Shown here: positions 27,174 through 35,468 of the stretch, one piece after another
Layout: the number at the start of each line of letters is the position of its first letter
Position numbering within the stretch: the stretch's first letter is position 1
Assembly: GCA_963821275.1 (NCBI GenBank)
Contig: CAWGDF010000009.1
Coordinates: 310,001 to 374,000, forward strand
DNA from: JACVRW01 sp963821275
GTDB lineage: Bacteria; Actinomycetota; Thermoleophilia; Solirubrobacterales; Thermoleophilaceae
Direction: 5' to 3'
Length of the DNA: 64,000 nucleotides
Notes under the pieces: model-generated
Database searches by the model: none
Told to the model about the DNA's origin: nothing
Seen by the model: the letters and a program-made list of their open reading frames with translations, nothing else
Position numbers and translations under genes: made by a program

Positions 27174-27968
27174 TTAGGACTGCCCATACTCATCGTGGCG
27201 GCGGATCCAGGTCTGCCAGTCGTCGTCGCCCTCGTCGCGTCCCTTCGGCGCACGGTCGAGGATTGGGTAGTAGCCCATGATGAACTCGAGCCCGCGCCAC
27301 GTGGTCGTATAGGTCTCGTAGACCGCACCGTCCTCGAGCGCAAAGGCGCTCACCATTGGCGCTTCGCAGATGTAGCTCAGGACGTCGGTCCCGCACGCGG
27401 CCGCGTTCTGATGCGCGATCGGAGGCAATCCCTCGAGCGCTTCCGCCAGGTCGACCTCTCGACCCCCGATCCGCGGCATCTGCTCGCGCATCTGCTCCTC
27501 GGTCGAAGACGCTCCGAGGTCGAAGTTGAAGTCGCTGTTCGCCGATGAGGCCCAGGGAACGCTCCAACCCATCCGCCGCTTGTAGGCCTGAAGCTTTGCG
27601 AGCGGCGCGCGCGAAACGAGCATCAGGGTCAGGTCGCGGGCGTGAAGGTGCGGCACGAGTCCGTCGAAGCTGTCGACCATCGACGAGTTCACCGGGTCGC
27701 CGGCCTCGTAGCTCGGCCCGAACATGAAGTGGTAGACCAGGAGCTGGGAGCGACCGTCAAAGAGCTCCGTCAGGGTCCGCTCACCCTCATCCGTGTCTAG
27801 GCGGTACTCCTTCTCGACCGGCAGCCAGGGAAGTTCACGTCGCTTGCGCGCAAGCTCGTCGCCGTGACGGGTGTGCTCCTTCTCCTCGGCGAGCAGCTCA
27901 TCGCGTACGGCCTGCCATTCCTGGGGGGACACGGTCGGGTGGGTCTTGGTTGCGAGATGATCAGCCAT
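27174..27968 (-). CDS. DUF899 (thioredoxin-like) family protein
   Basis: 264 residues, full length. Family blocks: THPTVSPQEWQAVRDELLAEEKEHTRHGDELARKRRELPW, LTELFDGRSQLLVYHFMFGP, LVSRAPLAKLQAYKRRMGW, and the C-terminal YTTTWRGLEFIMGYYPILDRAPKG. It has a thioredoxin-like fold without a classical CxxC. Divergent from the CGNR regulator gene; the 111-bp intergenic region holds a palindrome. Confidence 0.88.
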   Translation of the reverse strand: MADHLATKTHPTVSPQEWQAVRDELLAEEKEHTRHGDELARKRRELPWLPVEKEYRLDTDEGERTLTELFDGRSQLLVYHFMFGPSYEAGDPVNSSMVDSFDGLVPHLHARDLTLMLVSRAPLAKLQAYKRRMGWSVPWASSANSDFNFDLGASSTEEQMREQMPRIGGREVDLAEALEGLPPIAHQNAAACGTDVLSYICEAPMVSAFALEDGAVYETYTTTWRGLEFIMGYYPILDRAPKGRDEGDDDWQTWIRRHDEYGQS

Positions 27969-28038
27969 TGGCCGTTTCTCCTTCTAACTAGCTGTAGCGC
28001 AAATACCGGTTAGGCAGGCTAGCACATCTTCTAACCTT

Positions 28039-28052
28039 CGTAAGGGCTTACG
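28039..28052. promoter_or_regulatory. Palindrome in the DUF899/CGNR divergent promoter
   Basis: Perfect inverted repeat CGTAAG-GG-CTTACG, 28 bp before the CGNR gene start. Two copies of CTTCTAAC (near 27983 and 28029) lie in the same interval. It is a candidate operator for the CGNR regulator controlling itself and the DUF899-VOC-FAD genes. Confidence 0.45.
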
Positions 28053-28079
28053 ACGGTAGAACGGGCTAAGCTGTGGAGC

Positions 28080-28604
28080 GTGGAATACAGCCGCCCCGTC
28101 TCCGGTGAGCCGCTCGCTCTCGACCTGGTCAACACGGCCTGGCCCGACGGGGAGGGCTGGCGCGACGTGCTCGCGAACCGCTCCGGCCACGAGGAGTGGC
28201 TGCGCGAGAACGACCTGCCCGGCCCGAGCACCGCGGCGGCGCGGCGGGCGCTCCTCCAGGCACGCGACACGATCAGGGCCGCCCTCGAGAGGCCCGGGCC
28301 CGCCGCCCTCGCGGCGCTCGACGGCATTCTCGAACGCGGCTGCCTCCGAATTTGGGCCATTAAGCCGAGTGCAAGGGAGGAGCTCGAGATCGAGCGCGAA
28401 TGGCGGGTGCCGTGGCTTGCTGTCCGCAGCCTCCTCTGGCTACTCGACGAGCACCCCGCACGCGTGCGCAAGTGCGCCAACCCCGACTGCCCGTTCTGGT
28501 TCCTCGACACCACGCGGTCCGGAACGCGCCGCTGGTGCTCGATGACCGTCTGCGGGAACCGCCTCAAGGCCCGACGCCACTACCGGCGGCAGCATCACGG
28601 CTGA
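28080..28604 (+). CDS. ABATE / CGNR zinc-finger transcriptional regulator
   Basis: 174 residues from a GTG. The N-terminal ABATE domain (SGEPLALDLVNTAWPDGEGW) is followed by a helical middle. The C-terminal CGNR zinc finger RKCANPDCPFWFLDTTRSGTRRWCSMTVCGNRLKARRHYRR has its four cysteines and the CGNR motif intact. Such proteins are thought to sense a ligand through ABATE and bind DNA through CGNR. Divergent from DUF899. Confidence 0.88.
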   Translation: MEYSRPVSGEPLALDLVNTAWPDGEGWRDVLANRSGHEEWLRENDLPGPSTAAARRALLQARDTIRAALERPGPAALAALDGILERGCLRIWAIKPSAREELEIEREWRVPWLAVRSLLWLLDEHPARVRKCANPDCPFWFLDTTRSGTRRWCSMTVCGNRLKARRHYRRQHHG

Positions 28605-28776
28605 CCGCGTTCATCGCATCGGATTGGTCTCGGATCACGGTCGACTCCGCGTCCGCGCTTGATACGAGCAGGACGCTCACAGTCGGGTCGGAGATCCAGG
28701 TGCACTGCATGGGCGAGTCGAGGTGCTTAGACGCGCCATTCAGCCGTGCCGCTCCAAGCGCGTTACCGTGACGGAC

Positions 28777-29535
28777 ATGGCCACGCTCACGCTCGGTGGC
28801 ACGCCGCTCACGCGGATCGGGCTTGGGACCAATCGGCTCAGGAACGCGCGGGAGACCGTTGCGTTCGTCCGGGATGCGGTCGCCGCCGGCATCGGCCTGA
28901 TCGACACCGCGCACGCTTACACGAGCGGGGAGAGCGAGCAGACAATCGGCGTCGCCCTCTCGTCCTCGCGCGACGGCTGCGTCGTGGCGACGAAGGGCGG
29001 CTACGGAAGCGGCCGGCCCGAGGTGCTGAGCGCCGAGATTGACGAGAGCCTTCGTCGGCTGCGGACCGACAGGATCGACCTCTACTACCTCCACAAGCCG
29101 GATCCGGAAACGCCGCTCGAGGAGAGCCTCGGGGTCATCGACGAGTACAGGCAGCGCGGCGCGATTCGGCAGATCGGCGTCTCGAACGTCTCGCTGGACG
29201 AGGTCGAGCGGGCGAGAGGGGTCGCGCCGATCGCGGCCGTCCAGAACCACTACAACATCTCCGAGCGCACCCACGACGACGTCGTCGACTACTGCGCAGA
29301 CAACAGCATCGTGTTCGTTCCCTACTTCCCGTTGCGAGCCGATGGCGGTACAGCGGCGGCAGAGATCGCGAAGCGGCACGGCTCGACTCCCGCGCAGATC
29401 GCACTCGCGTGGCTCCTGCAGCGATCCCGGACGACGCTGCCGGTTCCCGGCACCCTGTCGCGCGAGCACCTGAGTGAGAACCTGGCCGCCGCCGAAATCG
29501 AGCTGACCGAAGACGAGTTCAAGGCCCTTCGGTAG
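28777..29535 (+). CDS. Aldo/keto reductase
   Basis: 252 residues, slightly short for the family. TIM-barrel motifs: GLIDTAHAYTSGESEQTIG with the catalytic Asp/Tyr, VVATKGGY with the Lys, DRIDLYYLHKPDP with the His, IGVSNVSLDEVERA, and the NADPH-site end PVPGTLSREHLSENLAA. Reduces carbonyl compounds with NAD(P)H. ATG at 28777 preferred; a GTG three codons upstream is possible. Confidence 0.88.
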   Translation: MATLTLGGTPLTRIGLGTNRLRNARETVAFVRDAVAAGIGLIDTAHAYTSGESEQTIGVALSSSRDGCVVATKGGYGSGRPEVLSAEIDESLRRLRTDRIDLYYLHKPDPETPLEESLGVIDEYRQRGAIRQIGVSNVSLDEVERARGVAPIAAVQNHYNISERTHDDVVDYCADNSIVFVPYFPLRADGGTAAAEIAKRHGSTPAQIALAWLLQRSRTTLPVPGTLSREHLSENLAAAEIELTEDEFKALR

Positions 29536-29573
29536 CCACGTGCGGGTGTTCGAGACCTCGTATCAGCGGAGCC

Positions 29574-30617
29574 TCAGGCGGCCTTCTCTCCCGCCAGTTC
29601 GTCGCGCAGGGTGGGTGCGACGTGGGTGCCGACCGCTTCGATGGCTCGCATGAGCTTTGCGTGAGGTAGGGAGGACGCGTTCATCTGAAGGGTGATGCGG
29701 GAGATGCCGGCGAGCGCTTCGTTCAGGCGGATGATCTTCTCGGTCACCTCTTCGGCATTCCCGACCAGGAGCGCTCCGTTCGGCCCTCGCTGTGCATCGA
29801 AGTCGGCGCGGGTCATGGCTGGCCAACCGCGCTCCTTCGCTACCGACGCGACAGCGCGGGACCAGCCCGGGAAGAAGTCGTCGCTGGCCTCCTGCGTGGT
29901 GGCTGCGACATAGCCCGGTATGTGCACGCCGACCCTCAGCTGCTCCGGCGAGTACCCCGCCTCGCGACCGGTCTCCCGGTAGAGGTCGACGAGCGGCCGG
30001 AAGCGTCGTGGGTCACCGCCGATGATCGCGACCATCAGGGGAAGGCCGAGCGCGCCTGCGCGGGCGAACGACGTCGGGGTCCCGCCGACACCGAGCCATA
30101 TCGGCAGGGGATCCTGTACGGGTCTCGGGTAGACCCCCTGGCCTGTCAGAGCCGCCCGATGCCTGCCGGACCAGTGGACGTGCTCTTTGTCCCGGAGCTT
30201 GAGGAGCAGGTCGAGCTTCTCGGCAAACAGCGAGTCGTAGTCCTCCAGTCGCAGCCCGAACAGCGGAAAGGACTCGGTGAACGAACCACGGCCGGCCACG
30301 ATTTCCGCCCGACCGTGCGAGAGAAGGTCCAGAGTGGCGAAGTTCTGGAACACCCGCACCGGATCGGCCGAGCTGAGGACCGTCACCGCACTGGTCAGGC
30401 GAATCCGCTGGGTCCGCGCCGCTGCCGCTCCGAGAATCACGGTAGGGGCCGAGTCGAGGTATTCCTCGCGGTGGTGCTCGCCGATTCCGAATGTGTCCAG
30501 TCCGACTTGCTCGGCATGCTCGATTTGCTCGACCAGGTTGCCGAGACGGTCCGCTGGGCTGATTGCCAGGCTGGTCTCGTCGTAGGCCGCCGCGAAGCTG
30601 TCGATGCCGATCTCCAT
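29574..30617 (-). CDS. LLM-class flavin-dependent oxidoreductase
   Basis: 347 residues; the start ATG at 30617 follows an AGAGAGG. Luciferase-like barrel: DRLGNLVEQIEHAEQVGLDTFGIGEHHREEYL, RTQRIRLTSAVTVLSSADPVRVFQNFATLDLLSHGRAEIVAGRGSF, and PLPIWLGVGGTPTSFARAGALG. Uses FMN or F420; substrate unknown. Divergent from the MarR gene across a region with three operator-like repeats, so it is probably repressed by that MarR protein. Confidence 0.9.
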   Translation of the reverse strand: MEIGIDSFAAAYDETSLAISPADRLGNLVEQIEHAEQVGLDTFGIGEHHREEYLDSAPTVILGAAAARTQRIRLTSAVTVLSSADPVRVFQNFATLDLLSHGRAEIVAGRGSFTESFPLFGLRLEDYDSLFAEKLDLLLKLRDKEHVHWSGRHRAALTGQGVYPRPVQDPLPIWLGVGGTPTSFARAGALGLPLMVAIIGGDPRRFRPLVDLYRETGREAGYSPEQLRVGVHIPGYVAATTQEASDDFFPGWSRAVASVAKERGWPAMTRADFDAQRGPNGALLVGNAEEVTEKIIRLNEALAGISRITLQMNASSLPHAKLMRAIEAVGTHVAPTLRDELAGEKAA

Positions 30618-30643
30618 GGGGTGCCTCTCTCTGCGGGTGAAGA

Positions 30644-30739
30644 AAACTTGCGTCCTCAACTACCTTAGCAGCGAAGCTTGCGGCCTCAACCTTCTGACAG
30701 CCTGATGCCGGCGGCAGCACTATACTTGAGGGCACAAGC
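30644..30739. promoter_or_regulatory. Three MarR operator-like repeats in the LLM/marR divergent promoter
   Basis: Sites, read as TTGAGG-n-CGCAAG-TT: 30644-30659 (reverse, TTGAGGACGCAAGTTT), 30674-30689 (reverse, TTGAGGCCGCAAGCTT) and 30726-30739 (forward, TTGAGGGCACAAGC). Each is a partial palindrome (TTG-N6-CAA). The third abuts a TATACT -10-like box at 30721-30726, so binding there would block marR transcription. Confidence 0.6.
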
Positions 30740-30746
30740 AAATCTC

Positions 30747-31223
30747 ATGACAGCGACTTCATCGACAACCACGACCTCCCGGGCGATAGACGCGTTCGTC
30801 CGTCTGGTCCGCGCCAACGCCGCCGTGACCCGGCAGCTGAGCGGCCAGCTGAGCGCCGATCACGGTCTGAACCTCAGCGCGTATGAGGCTCTTCTCAGCC
30901 TGGCCCGGGCGCCCGACTCACGAATGCGGCGCGTCGACTTGGCAAATGGCCTTTTGCTGAGCGCCGGGGGGGTGACCCGGATGCTCGACGGCCTCGAGCG
31001 CGACGGTTACGTCGCCCGCGAGCAGTGCGAGACCGACCGCCGGGTGAGCTACGCCGTCCTCACCAAGGCCGGGCGCGACAAGCTGCGGGAGGCGTCGAAG
31101 TCCCACACCAGGCAGATTCGCGAGCTGCTGGGTGGTCCGTACGACGAGGACGAGCTCGCGCAGCTGGTCGCCCTTCTCGATCGGCTTCCGGGCGTCGACC
31201 CCACCAGCGACAGCTGCGAATGA
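30747..31223 (+). CDS. MarR family transcriptional regulator
   Basis: 158 residues. Winged-helix core: LNLSAYEALLSLARAPDSRMRRVDLANGLLLSAGGVTRMLDGLERDGYVAREQCETDRRVSYAVLTKAGRDKL, with the DRR wing. The ATG at 30747 is used. It overlaps the downstream LLM gene by 4 bases (ATGA). Likely autoregulated through the operator repeats before it and likely also controlling the YceI-FMN reductase-YceI operon. No regulatory cysteine is conspicuous near the N-terminus. Confidence 0.9.
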   Translation: MTATSSTTTTSRAIDAFVRLVRANAAVTRQLSGQLSADHGLNLSAYEALLSLARAPDSRMRRVDLANGLLLSAGGVTRMLDGLERDGYVAREQCETDRRVSYAVLTKAGRDKLREASKSHTRQIRELLGGPYDEDELAQLVALLDRLPGVDPTSDSCE

Positions 31224-32105
31224 GCCTCCGGTTCGGCATCTCGGTGGTGCCCGACACCGAGAGGCTCGATCAGATCCGCAAGCAGGTGCAGACCGCCGAA
31301 CGCGTCGGGCTCGACCTGGTCGGGATCCAGGACCACCCCTACCAGCGACACTTCTTTGACACGTGGTCGCTCATTCCGATGCTGCAGGCCGAGACGCAGC
31401 GCATCTCGTTCTTCAGCGACGTGGCCAACCTGCCGCTGCGTCCTTCCGCGGTGATGGCGAAGGCCGCCGCGTCGCTCGACGTTCTGAGCGGCGGCCGCTT
31501 CGAGCTCGGGCTGGGCGCCGGTGGGCTGCTGGACATCATCGCGGGATTTGGCGGTCCGCGGCGAACGCCGTGGAGGCGCTCGATGAGGCTATCGACGTGA
31601 TCAGGCTGCTGTGGTCGAACGAGCGATCGGTTCGTTCGAAGGCAACCACTACCGGCTCGACGACGCCCGTCCCGGGCCGCAGCCGCCGCATCCGATCGGC
31701 ATCTGGGTCGGAGCGTTCAGGCCGCGCATGATCCGGCTTGTCGGCCGCAAGGCGGACGGCTGGCTGCCATCGCTAGGAGTATTGACTCGCGACGAGCAGC
31801 GCGCCGGCAACGAGCAGATCGACCGGGCCGCCGAGAAGGCCGGCCGCGATCCACGCTCGATCCGCCGCATCCTCAACCTCCAGGGATTGATCGGCGATGA
31901 GCCACCGCCGCCTCGGTCGTCGCTCTCGGTCGGGTACCTGGCTGGCGAGCCGCTCGGAGGACCGCCGGACTGGTGGGTCGAAACCCTCGCCGGATTCGTC
32001 GCAGACGGCTTCGACACGCTTGTGTTCTGGCCCGTCGACCCAACCCCGGGCCAGGTCGAGCTCTTGGCCGGCGAGGTCGTCCCCCACCTCCGCGCGTCCG
32101 GCTGA
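31220..32105 (+). pseudogene. Second LLM-class flavin-dependent oxidoreductase, two frameshifts
   Basis: Starts at ATG 31220 overlapping the marR stop. Frame A: FGISVVPDTERLDQIRKQVQTAERVGLDLVGIQDHPYQ ... GGRFELGLGAGGLLDIIAGFGG. Frame B: ANAVEALDEAIDVIRLLWSNERS. Frame C: SFEGNHYRLDDARPGPQPPHPIGIWVGAF ... VVPHLRASG. The switches are near 31565 and 31635, each a single-base change. Joined length about 294 residues, normal for the family. All conserved blocks survive, so a sequencing error or very recent mutation is as likely as real loss. Confidence 0.75.
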
Positions 32106-32132
32106 TCCAAGGCTGCGCCGTGCCGGATCCCT

Positions 32133-32155
32133 CTACCGCTTTACTTGAGCGGTAG
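32133..32155 (+). terminator. Hairpin after the LLM gene
   Basis: Perfect 8-bp stem CTACCGCT / AGCGGTAG with a 7-nt loop, 28 bp after the LLM stop, and no clear T-run. Probably separates the marR-LLM transcript from the yceI operon. Confidence 0.45.
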
Positions 32156-32159
32156 AAAG

Positions 32160-32205
32160 TTGATAGCGCAAGCTTCTCTGCTAGACTAGTTGAGGACGCA
32201 AGCTT
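32160..32205 (+). promoter_or_regulatory. yceI operon promoter with two MarR operator-like repeats
   Basis: TTGATA (32160-32165), 17 nt, TAGACT (32183-32188) make a plausible sigma-70-type promoter. One operator copy, TTGATAGCGCAAGCTT (32160-32175), covers the -35 and spacer. The other, TTGAGGACGCAAGCTT (32190-32205), covers the expected start point. The same motif occurs three times in the marR promoter. Confidence 0.6.
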
Positions 32206-32230
32206 CTCCACTGCTACCGAGAGGACCGCA

Positions 32231-32764
32231 ATGAGCAACGAGACCACACTGCAAGCCCTCCCCACCGGGACCTGGAGCGCGGACGCCGTTCATTCCACGG
32301 TCGGGTTCGCCCTCTCCTATATGGCGGGGACCTTCCAGGGCACGTTCTCCGACTTCGACGCCCGCCTCGGCGACGGTGTCCTGCGCGGAACGGCCCAGGT
32401 CGCCAGCGTCCAGGTCAAGGACCCCAACCTCGAGACCCACCTGCAGAGCCCGGAGTTCTTCGACGCCGAGCGCTTTCCGCAGCTCAGCTTCGAGGCAAAG
32501 GAGATCAGCCGATCGGGTGACGACCTGACCATCGACGGCGAGCTGACGCTGAAGGGTCACACCGAGCCGGTCGAGATCAAGGGTCACACCAACGAGCCGG
32601 CCCCCGACCCATATGGCGGCGAGCGCTTCGGCCTCCAGGTCGAGACCACGGTCGACCGCACGAGGTTCGGCCTCAATTGGAACAACCCGCTTCCAAGCGG
32701 CGACCCGGCGCTGGCCAACGACGTGACGATCATCGTCGACCTGCAGCTGGTCAAGGAGACCTAA
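32231..32764 (+). CDS. YceI family protein (polyisoprenoid-binding-like)
   Basis: 177 residues. GTWSADAVHSTVGFALSYMAGTFQGTFSDFDA, VKDPNLETHLQSPEFFDAERFPQLSFEAKEI, and FGLNWNNPLPSGDPALANDVTIIVDL are the YceI lipocalin-like beta-barrel blocks. No signal peptide, so cytoplasmic. Members bind amphiphilic or isoprenoid-quinone-like molecules. First gene of a tight three-gene operon; its stop overlaps the next ATG by one base. Confidence 0.92.
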   Translation: MSNETTLQALPTGTWSADAVHSTVGFALSYMAGTFQGTFSDFDARLGDGVLRGTAQVASVQVKDPNLETHLQSPEFFDAERFPQLSFEAKEISRSGDDLTIDGELTLKGHTEPVEIKGHTNEPAPDPYGGERFGLQVETTVDRTRFGLNWNNPLPSGDPALANDVTIIVDLQLVKET

Positions 32765-33321
32765 TGCGGGTGCTCGGCGTCAGCGGGAGCCTCCGCCGCG
32801 AATCGCACAACACGGCACTGCTGCGGGCCGCCGGCGAGCTCGTCGAGGAGCAGGGAGCCGAGTTCGAGCTCTTCGAGGGCCTCAAGGCGATCCCGCCCTA
32901 CGACGAGGACGACAACGTCGACAACGGTCCGGAGGCCGTCGCCCGCCTCCGGCGGGCGATCGTCGGCGCGGACGCCCTGCTGTTCGCGACCCCCGAGTAC
33001 AACTCGTCGATCCCCGGCGCGCTCAAGAACGCCGTCGACTGGGCCTCGCGACCGCGGGCCACCAACCCCCTCCGCAACAAGCCCGTCGCAGTCATCGGGG
33101 CGAGCACGGGTATGTTCGGCTCCGTGTGGGCCCAGGCCGAGCTGCGCAAGGTCCTGGGCGCCGCCGGTGCCCGCGTCCGCGACGTCGAGCTGGCCATCGG
33201 GCACGCCCACGAGCAGCTCGACCCGGACGGGCACCCGGCCGATCCGACCCAGGAGGAAGCCCTGCGCGACTCGGTCCGAGTGCTTCTCGACGAGCTGGTG
33301 AGCGAGGAGGTGGCCGCGTAA
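32764..33321 (+). CDS. NAD(P)H-dependent FMN reductase (chromate/quinone reductase-like)
   Basis: 185 residues. VLGVSGSLRRESHNTALLRAA is the FMN phosphate loop, LFATPEYNSSIPGALKNAVDWASR the second flavin motif, and KPVAVIGASTGMFGSVWAQAELRKVL the third. Reduces quinones, FMN or azo/metal electron acceptors. It sits between two YceI genes with one-base stop/start overlaps on both sides, so all three products are co-translated. Confidence 0.92.
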   Translation: MRVLGVSGSLRRESHNTALLRAAGELVEEQGAEFELFEGLKAIPPYDEDDNVDNGPEAVARLRRAIVGADALLFATPEYNSSIPGALKNAVDWASRPRATNPLRNKPVAVIGASTGMFGSVWAQAELRKVLGAAGARVRDVELAIGHAHEQLDPDGHPADPTQEEALRDSVRVLLDELVSEEVAA

Positions 33322-33932
33322 TGGCGACGTGGATGTTCGAGCCGGGCCACACCGAGGCCGAGTTCCGGGCTAGGCACATGATGGTCACCTGGGTCCGGGG
33401 GCTCTTCAAGGACATCCACGGGACCCTGGAGCTCGACTGGGACCGCTGCCTGGACGCCAGCTTCGAGGGAGAGATCGACGCGACCGGGCTCTGGACCGGC
33501 GAGCCGATGCGCGACGAACATCTGCGCAGCGCCGACTTCTTCGACGTCGAGCACCACCCCAAGATCGCCTTCAAGGGCCGCTTCACGGAGCGCATCGGCG
33601 ACACGGCCTTCAAGGGCGAGGTCGAGCTCACCATCCGCGGCGTGACGCGCACTGTGCCGCTCGACGTCGCCTACCTCGGCGAATGGAAGACGCCCTGGTG
33701 GGAGGGCGACGAGAACAAGGGCGAGATGCGCCGCATCGGGTTCGAGGCGACCGCCAGGATCAACCGCCACGACTTCGGCGTCTCCTGGCAGGACGAGCTA
33801 CCCAACGGCGGCCGGGTCGTCAGCAACGAAATCGAACTCGCACTCGACGTCGAAGCCATCCTCCTCGACGACCTCGAACGCACCGGAGCCATTGACTACT
33901 ACAGGCGAGCGGAACAGAACCGCTCAGCCTAA
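33321..33932 (+). CDS. YceI family protein, second copy
   Basis: 203 residues. WMFEPGHTEAEFRARHMMVTWVRGLFKDIHGTLELDWDR, DEHLRSADFFDVEHHPKIAFKGRF and the C-terminal RHDFGVSWQDELPNGGRVVSNEIELALDVEAI place it in YceI, in a subgroup distinct from the 32231 gene. Last gene of the operon. The pairing of two different YceI proteins with a quinone-type reductase and LLM enzymes under one MarR motif suggests handling of a hydrophobic redox-active compound. Confidence 0.9.
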   Translation: MATWMFEPGHTEAEFRARHMMVTWVRGLFKDIHGTLELDWDRCLDASFEGEIDATGLWTGEPMRDEHLRSADFFDVEHHPKIAFKGRFTERIGDTAFKGEVELTIRGVTRTVPLDVAYLGEWKTPWWEGDENKGEMRRIGFEATARINRHDFGVSWQDELPNGGRVVSNEIELALDVEAILLDDLERTGAIDYYRRAEQNRSA

Positions 33933-34272
33933 TGCCGGACGTCTGCGAGGTTGGATGCCTAGCCCTAGCAGGACATACCCGCTGAATGACGCTGCGAAGG
34001 CCAGCAGCGATGGCGCTGCGAAGCCCCCAAGCGAGCGGACGAGGGACACGGACGAGGGACGTCGTATCTCTCCTCCATCGAGCACGCGCGGAGCTGAGCA
34101 GCGGCCGGCGCATCCGGTCACGCCGCTCCCCGTCCTGGAGCAGACAAGCGAGAGCGCCCGGATGACCGGGGCCTCTCGGCCTGGACGGTCGTCCTTGGTC
34201 GCGTGCCGGAGCGGGGAAGCGCTCGACGCCCTGGCCTGGCTGGTCTGCGTGTAGGCAAAGAGGATGCGAGCG
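33933..34272. other. Region with no recognised gene
   Basis: Frames on both strands are out of context with the neighbours and have no family motif. A decayed minus-strand gene follows. Confidence 0.35.
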
Positions 34273-34658
34273 CTAGGGGTTCCGGTCGGGACTGGACGGT
34301 CCTGGTGACGGGCGGTTGGCGCGTTGCCCAGGTCGCCGAGCCTGTCGTTCCTCGAGCATCGAGAGCAGTGCGCGGCGAACCATCGTATCCAGGGGCTTCT
34401 CGTCCTGTGGCTCTTGGCCGGCGGCGGCGAGCACTGCGTCGTACGTCGACGCCCGGTCCCCGGTCGCGTTCGCCAGAACGAAGCGGCGCAGGAATTCATC
34501 GCATCGCCGAGTCGGGCGCTCGGCTGCGCCAGCTTCATCGCGGTCCGCCCAGGAGCGTTCGAGCGCGCATCGGCCAGTACGGCCGGAATGCGGTCGGGTC
34601 CGTAGGCCACCGCCTCGGCCCAACCGGTGAGCACTGTGACGTCATCGGCTTCGAGCAC
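34273..34658 (-). pseudogene. Unidentified helical protein, one frameshift
   Basis: Starts at GTG 34658 (LEADDVTVLTGWAEAVAYGPDRIPAVLADARSNAPGRTAMKLAQ...LGDA). It changes frame near 34500 to continue DEFLRRFVLANATGDRASTYDAVLAAAGQEPQDEKPLDTMVRRALLSMLEERQARRPGQ. Joined it is about 125 residues, acidic/helical, with amino-acid use typical of real coding sequence. No family is recognised. Confidence 0.35.
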
Positions 34659-34711
34659 ACGCGGGGAAGCCTTTCGTGAGGCCCGGGGGATGAGCGCGAG
34701 CTGACTAGGTC

Positions 34712-34864
34712 GTGACGACCGGCCCGACGCGGGGGAGGCGCAAGACCGAGCGGACCACCACCACCAACCGGGAGCGGCTCAAGCCGTTCATCGCCACATT
34801 CCGCGGCGTCCGGCTCAGCGAGGTCGAGCGGACGATGGCGTGCGGCACTAGCCGCCCAGGCTGA
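34712..34864 (+). pseudogene. Possible N-terminal fragment of a tyrosine recombinase
   Basis: 50 codons from a GTG. TTTTNRERLKPFIATFRGVRLSEVERTMA resembles the SAM-like core-binding domain of phage integrases (T-x-NR-RL-PF---FG---L--I). The catalytic domain is missing, since the frame ends at TGA 34862-34864. Its location 1.1 kb before tRNA-Arg makes an integrase remnant plausible, but the match is short. Confidence 0.3.
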
Positions 34865-35267
34865 CCGGGTAGCGCCCGACGCCGAAAGAGAAGTACCCGA
34901 CCACCCTGTCCCGCAGGGACCGCGGAACCGAGTGGTAGACGTAGCCCACGTAGTTACCACGGCACCAGCGTCGGCGACTCTTGAAATACAGGTCGTCGAG
35001 CGATGTCAGCCTCATGACAACGCGGTCCCCACGGCGGACCTGACCCTTGGGTGAACTCGAACACGGACGGACAACGTCGCGGGCCTACGGCTTCGAGTGT
35101 GTACTCGCCACCGCTGAACGGCGCGGTGAAGGCCACGCGGAACGTCGCCGCGGGCGTACCGACACGCTGGCAACACCCGAAAGTCGTACCGTGCCCCTCC
35201 GTTGGCTTGCGCGTCAGCTCCGCCGGTGAGCAAGGCGGCCGTGATACTGACCAGCGGCAAGGAACAT
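34848..35267 (-). pseudogene. Secreted hypothetical protein, multiple frameshifts
   Basis: Reading frames join in order: a signal-peptide-like start (MFLAA, then VSITAALLTGGADAQANGGARYDFRV); RVGTPAATFRVAFTAPFSGGEYTLEAVGPRRCPSVFEFTQG; and finally QVRRGDRVVMRLTSLDDLYFKSRRRWCRGNYVGYVYHSV...GYFSFGVGRYPVSLGG to TAG 34850-34848. At least three indels are needed. It looks like an exported beta-rich protein of about 140 residues with conserved Cys. No named family. Confidence 0.45.
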
Positions 35268-35468
35268 GAGGCGTGCTCGATTCGCCCATTCGTGGTGATC
35301 GGTGCATCTGACGATCACGGTCGCCTCCGAACCAACTCTCGGAGTTGTTCTGCGCTCGTCGCCGAGCGCCGAACCGCGATTGAGGGTTCGCGGCATCGGG
35401 GAGATCTCCTGCTGCCGGTGGGCGACGGTACGTAGCTCCACTGCCCAGCTTGTACGGTTCGCCCGACT

